NCBI GenBank assembly: GCA_025531455.1
Contig: JAMYHL010000016.1
Location: forward strand, 310,001-374,000
Reading direction: 5' to 3'
Origin: Apiotrichum sp. Y4204
Lineage: Eukaryota > Basidiomycota > Tremellomycetes > Trichosporonales > Trichosporonaceae
DNA length: 64,000 nucleotides
The stretch's first letter is position 1; each line of letters begins with the position of its first letter. Positions 10,352-23,600 of the stretch are shown here, in pieces. The position numbers were made by a program, and so were the translations under genes. The notes under the pieces were generated by a model that saw nothing but the letters and a program-made list of their open reading frames with translations, did no database searches and was not told where the DNA came from.

Positions 10352-13300
10352 TTACATGCGCCGAGGGCCCTCACCGCGGACGGGAGTGCCGACCGAGCGG
10401 CTGGGTGTGGATAGCCTCGCGGGGGCAGGGGAGACGGGCGGCTTGGGCTTCTCGGGTGAGTCAAACTTGGACTTGATGAGATTGACACGACCGGTTTCTG
10501 ATGTTAGCTACACCGGAAGGGACACGAGCATGGGGCGCTGTGGCTAGGACTTCTGGGACTGGGGCTGGGGCTTGGGGTGCTGTGAACAATACTGGGGATG
10601 TCTTTGATAATGGGGAGATCTCTAGCCACCAAGTTGCGAATGTGACTGGGACTCGGACTGGAGCTGGAGCAAGAGCTGTGACTAGAACTTGAACTGTAAC
10701 TGGGATTGGGACTGGGAAGATAGTAGACACCACCACGATCACAACTCGGGCTGCAATTGCCAAAGCCAGCGCTGGAACAGGATCTCAAACTGCTGGGCAT
10801 CGGCTCCTCGAACACCACCTCGATACCCAGGCTATTGGGAACCCGCACCCAGTGCGGCTGCGCGTACGCATACTCACCCTGCTGAAGCCTGTCCATATCA
10901 TGCTCGATCGTGATTCGACGAGCACGGCGGAGAGCGTTGGCGCTCTGGCCCGCATGCGTGGGAATCGGCGGCGGCGCAGGCGAGCCATGCGATCCGAAGA
11001 AGCCGTGCGACTTGGGCGTGATGGCGGAAACACGAGCGTGCTTTGATCCTGTTCCGACCCGGGAAGGAGTGGGCGATGTCGGGGCGGTGATGGACGCAGT
11101 TGCCTCAATAGAAGGAAGTGGTGCGTTGGCAGTGGGCGGCGAGACGCCAGCCTCGGTAAGCATACGGACAACGTCACGCTGCTTCTCGAGCTCTTCCGCC
11201 CAGTTCTTGATCTTGAGCCGCTGCTCTTCGATAATGGCCTTCTGGGCTGTGACGACCTTGTCGAGACGCTCAATCTCGGCGAGATGGCCCGGGCAGGGAG
11301 CAGGGGCAGGCGGCGTGGCGTTGGGAAGCGAGGCGGATACGCTGTGGCGAGGACGCGGCGACGGGCGGGTGGCCGCCTTGAGCTCTGCGTTGAGGCGGTC
11401 GGCATTGTCGCGGAGCATGTCGTTCTCCCGCTTGGACACGACGAGTTCCTTCTTGAGGGCAGCCATGTCATTGGCTCCGCCCTTGGCCTTTGCGAGCTCC
11501 GCCTTAAGTCCAGCAATCTCGGCAGCCGCAGCCTGAGCAGCTGCAAGCTCCTTCTTCAGACCTCCGACCTCGGTGTCGTTGGAAGCACGCAGCGCGACGA
11601 GCTCACGCTTGAGGGCAGCCACCTCGTCTGCCTGCTGCGCCTTGTCGGTTGCTGTCTTGCGCTCCGCCTCAAGAGCAGCCGTTACCTCCGTCATGGTCGC
11701 CTTCATGCCGTCGAGCTCCTGACGGATGCTGGCAACTTCTGCCTTGCGCTTCTCATCAGCGCTGCGTAGCTCGGCCGCAGCGCGCGACTTGAACTCGACC
11801 TGGCCCATCTTCTCGCCCTCGAGCGAGCGCTTCAGCTCGGCGACGGTGCTGAGCGCCGCCTCGAACTTGGCTGTTGTCTCAGAGTGCGCCTTGGCCTCTC
11901 CGTCAGCAGAGCCCTTGATAGCCTCAAGCTGCTGGGCGAGCGTGTCGGCACGCGCCTTGGTCTCGGCGTGGGCGGCGATCACAATCTCACGCTCCTTGCG
12001 TTCCGTGTCGAGGAGGCCGCGGTGGGTGTCGAGCTCGGCACGGATCGACTGAGCCACGTCGGCACCGGCACGCAAGCTCTCAATCTCGCGTATGGTGGTG
12101 GCGTGCGCCGCCTCCTTGTCCTTGAGCTGGGTCTGCAGCAGGTCGACCTGGGCCTTGCTCCGCTCGTTCTCGGTGTGCAGCGCCTCCTTGGCAGCAGTGA
12201 TGGTGGCGATCTGCTCCGCGAGCTTCTTCTCCCGCTGCTTGCCCTCCTTCTGGGCGTCCTTGCGAGCACGCTCCATATCGTCGCGGGCAGCGAGCGCGGT
12301 CTTGAGGTCCATCTGCGCCGTCTCCCGCTCCGTGAGGATCGTGGCGAGCTGCTCCGACATCTCCTGCATCGCCACGCGCTTCGCCTCCTCGGCATCAGCG
12401 ACGTGCTGACGCGTCTTGGCCAGTTCGGCAACCGTCTTCTCCCGCACCTCGCGTTCCTGCACAAGATGGCCGCGGAGTGTGGAAACGACTTCGGACTCGC
12501 GGTCGAGAGCTGCGCGCTGGAAGCTCTCGAGCTGGGAGGAGACCTTGTCACGCTCAGCGCCAAGGGAGCGAGCCTGCTCGTCGCGCTCCCGTACGGTGCT
12601 TTCAAGCTCGGCGGCAATCTTGTCACGCTCCGCGCGCAGCTCGTTGGTCGCCTTCGCCTCGCGGTCAAGCGCAGCCTGGAGATCGGCTAATTGGTCGGAA
12701 GCAGTCTTCTGTCCCTTGATCGCAGTGTCACGCTCAGTGACGAGCTTGGACAACTCCGTAGCGTGGGTCGTGCGCAGCTCGGCCAGCTCGGCGACCATTG
12801 CGTCACGATTCTTCTTGACCTCGGCGAGTTCCTTGCCTAGCTTGTCGAAGCGTTCCTCCTCGTCCACAAGGACATCCTCGCGGTTCTTGCAGTACTCGAG
12901 AACCTTCTGTTCGAGGCGCTCAATCTCCCCAGTCTTATCGGCGACTGCCTGAGCGTGCTCGGCACGGGTCGACTCAAGCTCAGCTTCAAGGTCGCGAATC
13001 TTTAATGTGTGTTCCTCGCGTTCGCTTTCCAGGAGAGACTTGACGTCATTGAGGTGAGACTTGATGCTCGGGAGTTCAGCGGCGTCCGCACGCGCAGCGT
13101 CGAGCAGCTCTGCGTGCCGCGCCACCTCGGCCTCCTTCTCTGTGATGGTCTGGCGAAGAGACATGGCGATGCCGTAGTCGGTGTGGTTGGCCTCCACATT
13201 CTCAAGCATCGCCTGAGCAGGCTCCATCTCAGCGTCGCTCTCTTCCACGCGCACGACGGTGCTGACGGCGCGGCGATCAACAGGCTTGCGGGGAGTACCA

Positions 13301-15617
13301 AGGCCGAGGAACTGAGACGCGCTGGAGTGCACACTGACGTCACTGATGCGCGCACGGCGCTTGCGGGGCGTTGCGCTCGCAATGGTAGCAATGTTGGTCG
13401 GCGGGAGTTCGGACGTAAGGATTTGTGAGTTGAGGTGCACGAGCTCTTGCGCGAGCTTGTTCTTGCGCGCCTCCATGGCGGCAAGCTCGTCGGCAAGCTG
13501 GATGTTCGACTCCCTGGGGCCGGCAGCGGAGGCGAGCTCTTCAAGCTGCCGCTTGAGGTCCGCAATCTCCATGTCCTTGGCCCTGATGACAGCCTGCTCC
13601 GAAGATTGCAACTGAAAGGTCAGTGGAATTTTAAGCCGGTGAACCTACAATGTTCTTCTGCGCCTTCGTGACGACCTGGGAGCAACGACCCGCAAACTTA
13701 AGCGTCTCGAGCGTCTCTGCGCAGTGCTCCTCCTGAGCAGACATCCTGTTGTCAGCGGGTAACGAAACCATGTTGATACCCACGTGCAGATGACACAGAT
13801 ATTCGAGTCACCACCAAGCACATTTTCAAGAAGGTGAGTGAGCTTTGAGTCGCGGTAGGGAATGTGGGTGCGCTTTCCTTTCTCCGTCAATTTGTGCACG
13901 ACCTCACGGAGGGCGAGAAGACTGATGTTAGCTCGGACAGCTGCCTCCAGCTCACCTCCTGTTGATGTGCTTGCCCTCTCCTCGGCGGTCGGCGTCCGAG
14001 ACTGCCTTCTCTGAGCCGGCAAGATCCTGTAGGGTCAGTCACGGTCAGATGGAGTCCGCTCACAATAAGGGTGAGGCGCGACGAGCGGACCTCGCTGTCG
14101 TTGCCCGTTGGGTTATCGCGGGGACGCGACTCGATAACGATTGTGAACACCGCGTGCGAGCGGGAAGAGCGTTCATTCTGTGGGGATTAGTGGTGGGCTT
14201 CGTGTGCCACAGTATGGCCTCGACGACGTACCCAGTCTGTGGCACCCGTGCGACGGTTGTTGTTTCCCTTCTCGAGAAGATGTACGACGTCCTCCGGGCA
14301 CGAGACAATCTCCTCGATCAGCGGCTCCACATGAATCTTGCCCTTGGCAGTGCGGATTGTTGGGCGTTCATTGTCCGCCACGGGGCCCTTCTTAAAGTTG
14401 AGCAGGTCGCGGAGCGTCTCATTGTAGATCTCTATGTAGGACACGCGGAGCAGGAATGCACGATCCATATCCTGCGTAAGTCAGTACGTCTGCATTGAGC
14501 ATGCATGGGTTGTTTATCGCCAGCCAACGCATGGCTATTGGGTGCTGGTATCCAAGGTACGTACAGCGGTAATTGCGTCAAATATGCCGTCAATGGCACA
14601 CGGGATAATACCGAGCTCGGACGGTGTGCCGGACTGGGGACATGTCAGTATCACGCACGACGTCCATCGGACCCTGGTGGGAAGCACCCAAACACAGGGC
14701 ATGCACACGCTGTACGACCCACCATTGTGTGCGACTTTCCACTGCCAGTCTGGCCATACGCAAACACTGTGCTGTTGAAACCCTTCATGGCCTTCTCGAC
14801 CATCGGTGCCACCTTCGCAGCGTACAGCTCAGGTGTCCGCGTAGGGAACTTGACGAGTGTGTCTGTCGGTCAGCGGATGTCCAGACATTTTCATCATCTA
14901 CGCACCAAACTGATAAGTGTACTCGGCCTCACGGCCTGCCGCCTTGCCGCCGCGACGCACGATGTTTGGATGTGTGTCAGAGAGCGTGAGCGCAGTCGAG
15001 GACATTTCATAAGCGGATGTAGCAAAGGTCGATTCCGTGGGCTTGATACTGGATGTCAGCTGGAAATGATTTGGATCAACTCACCGCATGCAGACGACCA
15101 CCTTGTCGTTGCTAGACTTGGACACGGTCGTCGGTGCAGGCGAAGCCGGAACCTTGTATGAGGAGGGTGTGCTCGGCACAGGGATGGCAGAAGGGGCCGC
15201 CATGGTCGTCCTGCGGGTGGTGGGTACGGCCGCTGCGGCGAGACGCTCCTGGAGAGTCTCGCGGCGCTTTGTTGTACGGGGAGAGCGGGGGATGGGCGCT
15301 TCCATAGCGTTTACGATTTTGCGGCGCGGACCAGGGGATGGGGAGGAGACTTCTGTACGAATGCGGGGGATGACTCGCTCGTCCTCGCTGCCAGAGGAAA
15401 CCTCGCCAGAGTGGTCGCGGACCGAACGGGACTGCGAGCGCGGACGCTTGCCGAGCGAGCCGCTGCGCTTCGGAGTTCCCATGAAAGGCGACGTGGGGTG
15501 CGGGAGGGCTATCGGGAGACCGATGGAGAATGTGTGGTGAGGAGAGGGGTGCTCGCGGGCAGAGGCGGCGTGCGTCTCGGGGGTGTGGGGATGTGAAGAA
15601 GAGGTGTCGCTGTGCAT
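10352..15617 (-). CDS. Kinesin-7 family motor (KIP2/CENP-E type)
   Basis: An N-terminal Ser/Pro/Arg-rich extension of about 170 residues precedes the motor. All motor landmarks are present across several short exons: KVVVCMR-IKP, the P-loop [11 protein letters not shown] (near 14740), [19 protein letters not shown], switch [18 protein letters not shown], switch II DLAGSE, and [16 protein letters not shown]. The switch I flank and [15 protein letters not shown] resemble kinesin-7. A long coiled-coil stalk (about 13600-11200) follows, then a basic Ser/Pro-rich tail. The last exon is placed at 10497-10352, after a 379-base intron (10877-10498) with a GCTAAC branch; it joins in frame and encodes a basic, proline-rich end ([19 protein letters not shown]). 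If that intron were retained, the frame would instead stop at 10504. Kip2-type motors carry plus-end factors along microtubules. Confidence 0.88.
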
Positions 15618-16657
15618 GAACCCAAAGGGCTAGTGACCAGCTTGAGTCAGTGAAACGGGGGGAGTGGTGTCAACAGCGTGACAGTTGTAGTTTGCAGGGT
15701 GAAGAGGAACTAAGAACGAAAGTGGGAATGTGAGTGTTGATATGAAAAGTTGAGGGGAAGTTTGGCACTTGGGAGCACTTGGGAAAGGGGTCTGAGCGCT
15801 GTTGTCGACACGAGGTTGGATGAGTAGATGGAGTGTTGTTTATGGCGGAGTGCCGTGTTGTTGTGTTTGTTTGTTGTTGTTGTTGTGGGTGTAGTGTTTA
15901 CGTTTCGGAAAAAGAGGGCCAATATCCATGATGATGAGGTGTGAGAGTGTATGCATGTGGTGCCCGCGCGCAATGTCCCGCGGCACCACAGGGCGCGGCG
16001 CAAATGACAAGCCATCTTTTGAGTCCTGAGAAAAAAAGTCAAAACCGACGTGAAAGAAAAGCAGCCGCGTCACAGACTCAGGGATCTAAAATGGCTCTAA
16101 TGTGCGGATCTGCAGACCAATGAAGGTTCCAATTGATAATGTCTTTCTTGATGCACTCACACGTCATTTAATGTCTCTCGTTTCAAACCCACCTACTGCT
16201 GCTGCTGTCTCGCTTGTGCGCCTTGCGCTGCGGAGACCCCGGAACAATTTGTGCACTCTAAAACGATCGGCAACGCACCAGAAGCGAACCAGATCCCTCC
16301 ACCTGGAAATAGCCAAGCTCGTAGAGCCGGTTGGCGGAGTGAGTGTTCCCTGACCCGCTCGCTTGCACAGCAGCCCCTGGCCCCCCGCCCTGGCCTGCTG
16401 GCTTGGCTGAGCAGACAGAGGCACGTTGGAGGCCAAGAAATGATCAATCTGATGGAAACAGACCGATTTCCGATTGCACTCTGCCAGCTCTCTGCGAGCA
16501 TCGAGCAATCCGGGTTATCTATCATTCCATCTGCATCATCAATCCATCGCGCGCGTTGCCAACAAATTAAAATTATCAATCTCCCATATCGCATCCTCCA
16601 CTCGCCGACCATCGCCCCTCGTTGTTTCTTGCTCTTGGAGTGCAGCATCTCCCCAGA
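15618..16657. promoter_or_regulatory. Divergent promoter region, kinesin-7 and mitochondrial ATPase
   Basis: About one kilobase separates two divergently transcribed genes. A GT-rich run at about 15860-15895 and A-rich patches at about 16025-16065 are visible. No gene or RNA could be supported. Confidence 0.45.
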
Positions 16658-19600
16658 ATGCTCAGATCTGCGCGGTACGCAACTAGCCTTGACGCGTCTT
16701 CCCTCTGACACTCCAGTCGCCTTCCGGCGCATGTCCACACGCTGCGGGCCCTCGCGCCCGTTGCGCGCCCGGTACCGCTGCGCCAGTTCCACCCGTCGCT
16801 CGCGAGGGCAAACGTGCCGCAGTGGCCGCAGGATCCGATCCCGCAGCCGCCAGTCATGCCCTCTGACGACCTGTCAAGCGGCGGGGGCCAGAAGAAGGAC
16901 GGCAAGAGCTTCTGGGAGGAATGGGCGCATTCGCCGAGTTTCCAGGCGCTGCTCACCACTGTTGTCGGCCTCGGAGCCGTCTTTGCCGGTGGTATCGGGT
17001 ATCTCCAGTGGTACAAGGCCCATGTCTTGCATCGCGTAAGCTGGCTGCTTTTTGACCCTAGCTGATCAGCAGATGGAGCGTGCGTTCGCCGGCGGATACG
17101 TGAGTGTCGCGTGCTGAGGAAACGACAATGACTGACGGATAGGACCCGGCCCTCGAAATCAATTCGACGAGCCAAGCGCCCCCGAAGCACATCAGCCGCG
17201 CGGAACAGCCGCTCGTCGACAGCATCTTCCGTGGCGAGGAGTCGGGCGGATACTACCTCATCATAGGACCCAAGGGCACGGGCAAGAACACGATGCTGCT
17301 TGAGTAAGTGTCGGCGGGTCTTCGTCTGGTGCGGAGTGCAGTGAGGATGCCGGTCGGAGAGTGATTGCACGTCTGGCTATGCCAGCAGCTATGACGGCCC
17401 GGCAGATCGTGGTGACTGCAACATGGGCAGTTGAGCTCGACAAAGCTCGGTCGACTCTCCACTGTATTGCTGCAGAGTCCCTCCACTTGCCATCATTCGG
17501 CCCCGCAATGGTGACATTGCTTGTGCTTTGAACTGGAGGTGCCCCGGCTCCCCAACCTGTCAGGCTAGATTGGGGGCGAAGTGTGCCCTGCCCTGCTCAT
17601 TTACCGGGTCAAGCTGGAAGCCAACCTCAGGACGGAGCCGAACAAAGATATGCTGACCACCCCAGTGCCATGAGGGCGATCCACGCGGAGGGTGCTTCGG
17701 TCTGCGAGGGTAAGAATTCTGTTCAACTACGCTGACAGCAGCACACCCCGATCTCGAGGTGTTCCGCCTTCGTCTTGGTAAGGCGCTCGACTTTGACTTT
17801 TTTGAGGACTGGCAGGGCTCGCTGTTCTCTCGTGCGGACCCGCGCTCGGGCGGTCCCTCGCTCGACATTGAGCGTGCCATGACGAAGCTCGAAAAGGTTG
17901 CGCTGCGGTATACGCGCAAGAACGGACGGCCGCTGGTGCTTGCCTTCCAAAGTGAGGTTTGCGGGATGAAGACACTAGCTTTGCGACTTGCTAACACCAG
18001 ACATCCACCTCTTCCCGAATGATGAGAATGGAGCGGGCATTCTCTACCAGCTCCAGCAGCGCGCTGAGCAGTGGGCGGAGGCGGTAAGTTGAAGGCAGCC
18101 TCAAGAACCTCGCTAGTTCCCACCATACGGTTGGAGAAAACTGACGACAGGGCATTATGACCATGATCTTTACGACTGACGACTTCTGTGAGTGTGCCTG
18201 GTGTAACGTGTGAGTCTGGCATACTCACGACAGGGACGCTTGACAAGCTGAAGAAGAACGCGAATCGCATGCGCATTCTCTCGGTCTACGACCTGTCAGC
18301 GCGCGAGTCGATTGACGCGCTCCGCGACATGCGGCATCACTACCTCTCTCACCGTCCCGGGGTAAAGCCGGAAGAGGTGGTGATTGAGGATGACGGAGTG
18401 CTGCGCCGTGTGTACGAGCTAGTTGGTGGCCGCAGCAGCTATCTCAACCGTGCGGCGCGTGCAAACAACATGATAGGTACGTTCACATGTTTCTAGACCT
18501 CAACGTCCGGTTTCTCGGAAAGCAAGCTTCGGCCTCGTCGTTCCTTGCAAAGCTAACCCTACAGAGGAGGCCGAGCGTATGGTGCAGGTGGAGAAGCACT
18601 GGATGCTGTCAAAGTGAGTTGTTTGTCATGGATGACAGAAGGCGCTGCATAGTGCCTCGTGTAACTTTCTCATTACGATACCTTGCTCCCGCTGACAATG
18701 AAAAGGATCGGTCTCATCCCCGAGCATGACGACGATGTAATGTGCGTAACAACCCCAGAATATTATTCTTATCCAGCCTGGAGAGGGTTCTGCTCTGCGG
18801 AGCTGCGGACTCTGGGTTCTGGTGGATTATGTCTGGGGTTGATGAAACATGGAACGCGGAAACTGACGAAACAGGGATGAGCAAAAGTAACGCTGGTCGC
18901 GATGGTCTTGAAGCTAACATGTAGGTGGGCCTCTTGCTCATGGCTATTGCTGCGTTACCTGGCCGACAAGGCGCCAGCTCTCACACCGCTCGGTGGCGAG
19001 GACGCCGAAGGCGACGACGATGAGGACAAGGACAAGTCAGATGTGAGCGTGCACCTCTTCCCGACGCCGATCGACATGGAGGGGCATAACGCGGTTGTCG
19101 ACAGGGAAAATGAGGAGGCTGCCACCGTTGTCCCCGAGAAATTAACCGACGAGGAACTGTACACGGACGTTGTGCTGCCGAGTGTGTGCTACGACGAGGC
19201 GCGCCGAGTCATGACCCGCACGGACTTCTTTGACGGTCTGGACCATGCGAATGTGAGTACCAGGCCATGTATACCAGGGCCGTGTAAGAGACGTCGCCCG
19301 TTCCCAGACCTCCCTTCCTGCCAAACGGACCAAACCTTGTTTCACCTGCTGCGTTGTGCCCTCGACGACAGTGCATGCACTGTTTTGGGCGCGATGTTAC
19401 TCCTCGTTCCGGGGTGCCGGCAGGGGCCTGGCGGTGTCATTATGGATCTGGGGATCTTGTCTGCGGTGTTGGCGTCATTGGCCGTCATTCGAGGGACCCC
19501 TTTTCGCCGTGTGCTGTTCTAACGCTGCGCAGATAATCTCCATTGACGTAAGCTTCGGGTCGTTTTGTAAAGTGTTACGTACAGGGAACCAGGCCCGGCG

Positions 19601-20645
19601 TCGGAGCCAGCGCCCGGCGCGTCGCAGTCGCGCTTTGAGAGAGGGGGAGGCACGCGTCGCGTGCCGCCGCCCCTGGACCCCGCCTCGCGCTCCGCGCCGC
19701 CGCCCGCGCCCCGGCGGCTGGGCCCAAAATTCCAATCGAACACAAATTGGCTGTAAACACACGCTAACTCTTTTTCTTTTGATTTCACACAGCTAAAACA
19801 CGATGTCCGTCCCGATTCCGTTCTCATTCTGCGTGCAGCCCAAGAGGTTGTCGCGGAAGACGAATTCGACGACATGCTTGACACGACACGCGACCGTGTC
19901 GACCAGATTGAAGGTATGTGCCGTGCATTTAATGAAAGGCATGGAGATGCAGTGTGTGGTATGCCTCGGCTGTGCGAGATACCAAGCACACCAAGCCCTG
20001 CGGTGGCCAGGGTCCAACCCCGACCAACTACGGTTGCGGCCCAGGCACTGGGACAACATTGGAGCAAGCAATGTTCCGGTGTTACCCTTACCCACCTATC
20101 ATGCCATCCCATGTCCTGCTTCCCCTCCGGTACCCTGTTTGATCGCATGCTGACGCCACCCTACTCCTCTCATCTCCCGACCCCTTGTTCGATCCACCTC
20201 CCGCAATGTTCGTCGGCGCATGATCCTGTGATTTTGTGATCCTGTGATCCTGGTTCATGCGCGTGGCATGGTATTCATGCTCCAAATTCCAAAAATCCTA
20301 CTTGCCGCTGTGCTTGGAATTTTCAGGTCTGCACCGCCAGTCGGAGGTTACACTCAAGGCAAGTCTATTTGCAAGCGAGCTGGCTCGGGCCAAACCCAGA
20401 AACACGAAAACTTCCTATCTGGGGGATATTGTTCGGGGCGGTGTCACATCTGTCACGCCGCGGCGCGTGCCCTCATGCCTTGTCTCATCCGCGGCGGCTG
20501 CTGACGCGCACAGGAGGCCATCCGGGTGGTTGTCGGGTCGACCGGCGATGGACGCTACGTTGTCGACCTCGTTGGCCGTGGCGAGAGCTTTGTGCCTCCA
20601 GAGGACGAGGAGGACGGCGACGACAGCGACAAGCGGCTGGTGTGA
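16658..20645 (+). CDS. Mitochondrial membrane-anchored P-loop (AAA-like) ATPase
   Basis: Exon 1 is only 17 bases (16658-16674) and joins 16717, giving an Arg-rich, acid-free start (MLRSARRLPAHVHTLRALAP) that looks like a mitochondrial presequence. One membrane helix follows (LTTVVGLGAVFAGGIGYLQWY, residues about 85-105). Then comes a P-loop GPKGTGKNTMLL, PLVLAFQNIHLF as a Walker B-like strand, TMIFTTDDF as a sensor-like strand, and helical C-terminal segments. Many small exons fit in frame; the last is 20514-20645. The family resembles fungal Orc1/AAA-like mitochondrial ATPases, but I cannot name an orthologue. Several introns are far longer than elsewhere in the window (17304-17665, 19255-19532, 19548-19792, 19914-20326), and one (20359-20513) appears to be GC-AG. 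Confidence 0.72.
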
Positions 20646-23600
20646 GAATCTCGCACACAGGGTCGTGTTTCCCTCCAGCCCGGCATTGGACAAAATACAT
20701 AGAGGATTCCAGGGATGCAAAACTATACAAGGAATCAGAAGCAAGCGACGGATACAAACCCGGCGCAGCGTGATTGGTGCTTTGGGCTGGGGACATGGGG
20801 ACATTGGACGCCATGCGACATTGTGGAACATGGTGGACTGTGGAACATTGACATTGACATTGTGTGTCGGACGGTCCCTGTCGCCTATGAGGGTCCCTGC
20901 TCGACGCCATGTGCAGAGCGGTATGAGCCCGGGCGCCCGGGAGCCCACCCGGACACACCCCCGGCCCACCCCCGTGACCATGGCAGCACGATGCGCAGCC
21001 TGAATCCTCGAGGAGCCAAACCCTGGCATCCGTCGAATGGAAGATTGACTCCTGCACAGTGCAGAAGATTCTCAGGGTGGCTCAGGATCCAAAATAATGC
21101 AAAATGTCCAGGGTATGTCCCATCACAAGCTTCCACCTCGACAACTACCAAAGACAGTCAACTGATGCAACTCTTGAGTGCTCATGAAATTGTAAAACAG
21201 ATCGGTGCATCAGGTTGGCCATATACCAGATACAGATACCAAATGCCAGAACGACGTGGAGATAGCCGTTGCATGCCATGAGCCATGAAACCGCTCGACT
21301 TGATGCCGGCCAAGGCCAAGGCACCCAGTGAGATCCGAGATCCGGCGCCGCGCCGCCAGCGCCAGCGGGGCGAGGCGGGCACGCGGCGCGCGGCACGGGG
21401 CGAAGGGAGGCGCGACCGGCGCGACCCGTCCGGGTCCCGGACACTTCCCGGTCTGGCTTTGATGCGCTCGGGCCCACGGGGCCACGGATCAGATGCGCAA
21501 TGTAACATGGTCATGTACTTTGATTGTCCGCGGAATATAGGAATTGCTGTCGACGTTTTTCGCGCTTCTGTTTGGTCTTCCATGGCGAGAAATGCGGTGG
21601 CGAGCTCTGCTCTGGATACTTGGGTTGACGGCTGTCGCCATCGGACCCGAGGCAGACGTCACGGCATTCCGTAATAAGGGCGGAGATGAGCTTATTCCGG
21701 GTCTGCCGTGGTGAACGACTGATGCCTACTGGCTACTGAGCGACTGGCGCGACTGGACGGGTGTTGTTTGGTTGGTGTGTCATGTATGCTCGTGGATCGT
21801 GAATATCGTCATGTTGTGCGCAGCACCGCCGTAAGGACGTAAGGTATCCCTCCGCGCCCTCCGAAAGGGGCAGGGGGGTCCTGGTAACTCGTTTGTTGTT
21901 GAGGACCCGGGCATTGCGTTGTACGTTGTCGGTGGCTCGGTCATGAAAAATCTATTGCGCAGCCCCTCGTAATGAGACGACGAACATTACGAGTATTCCA
22001 TGAGATTGTGGGACACGGTCGGCCCATCTGTTTGACATTGTTTGACATTGTCTCTCGATCGTGCTCGACGCTCTGCGACACTTTACATTATGTACAGACT
22101 GCACAGTGTCACACGTCGCAATACAACACTCCCGTCCTCACGCTCACAACTCGACCGCAGCGCAACAAGATCTGTAACAGGCCCCAACCCCTCCTCTGTG
22201 CCTCCTCGGCCTCTTCATCTGGCCGGCTACATGGCATGGTCAGGTCGGCGGTTCCTGGGACACCACGGCCGGCCCTGGGCCCATCCGACGGCATGTACTG
22301 GGACCGGCGTGTGCCTTGCTGTCGCTGGCCAGCGGCCAGTGGTCAGTGGCGGTGGGGGCTGCTCCACGACGCATTGTGTGTCAATTTTGGCCGCCTGTTC
22401 CGCTCGACGTTCCAGCTCGACACAATGGAAACATTGGCGCGTAGAACGACAATTAAATGAGATGCAGACTAGCTAGGAGATCAGGCGAGATGTCGACGCG
22501 TCTTGCCTAGTCTCTCGTGTCATTTCATCCCTCGTCGCCACTTGTTCAGGAAACGCCAACAGCGGTGGAGTGCGAGAGACCGCCCCCCGCCATGTACAGT
22601 ACGCCATGTCACCCCGCATTGCCCGTTGCCCGTGGCCCATCAAGGCCGTAAACTGTGCCATGGGCTGGCGTACTTCATTCATCTTGATCCAGCTGGCCAG
22701 CATGCCAGCACGCCAGACAAAGCCAGCCAGCCGGCGGCGTTCTGCCAGTGTTTCCCCCCTTTTGGCACGAATTTTTGGCGTTTTGGTCTGGGACCTTGGG
22801 ACTGTACTGTACGTAGCTCGTAGCTCTCTGCGTAGAAAGCTGTTCCCTTTGGGTTCAGAGGGGGGCGCGTCAATCGGCGGCGCAGCGCGGCGGCCAACAA
22901 CCAGCCCAGAAATTTCTCTGACCTGGCGCGCGCTGGCTTTTCAGTTGGGCTCAGGGTCCACATACTCCAATGCAGAACAAACATTGCCCAATGCATGGGC
23001 CACAGGCAGGCGAATCCCGCACAGACCCTTCCCCTTCACGGCTCACGGGAGGGAAGGGGAAGGGAAGGGAGTGACATTGGAGAGGATGCAGATTGAATGA
23101 GAGAGAGTGCAGATGATTGTACATGACCGTACATGAGCACGAAGAATCAAAGGATCCAAAGGGACCCGAGCTTCCAAGGATCGCACACGCAGCAAGCACT
23201 GTAGCACTACAGCACTGCACCAGCGCACCGACACCCACACACAACACACATTGCGCACTGGCCGCCGACTACCCGTGCGCAAGATGCCTAGCGCCGAACC
23301 GTTCTTTTTTCCTTGTCGTGTCATTAGACAGCCAGCCTAATTGTGCTTCTGTGCTTCTTTTAGCGCTCTGTCGTCGATGCTTCAAGGCTTCGCGCCCCTA
23401 GTCCAGTCATCTCTACTATCAATGTAACAACCACTGGCATACCTGTACTACTAGATCTGGGGATATCTGGGCGATCTGCCGTCTCATGAGAAGCTGGGAA
23501 AAACAGGGACCCCCTGGCCCAATGGCCAACCCGGAATGCTGCTCGGGAAGCGCAATCGTGCGCAATCGCAAGCCTTCACACGCGTGGTCCAGTGTTGTTT

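Noticed and set aside
11884..12690. Plus-strand open frame over the kinesin stalk
   Set aside because: A mirror of the coiled-coil codons on the other strand; no start context or domain.
21285..21674. 129-codon Arg-rich frame
   Set aside because: It spans a GC-rich block with repetitive Arg/Gly codons and no resemblance to any family.
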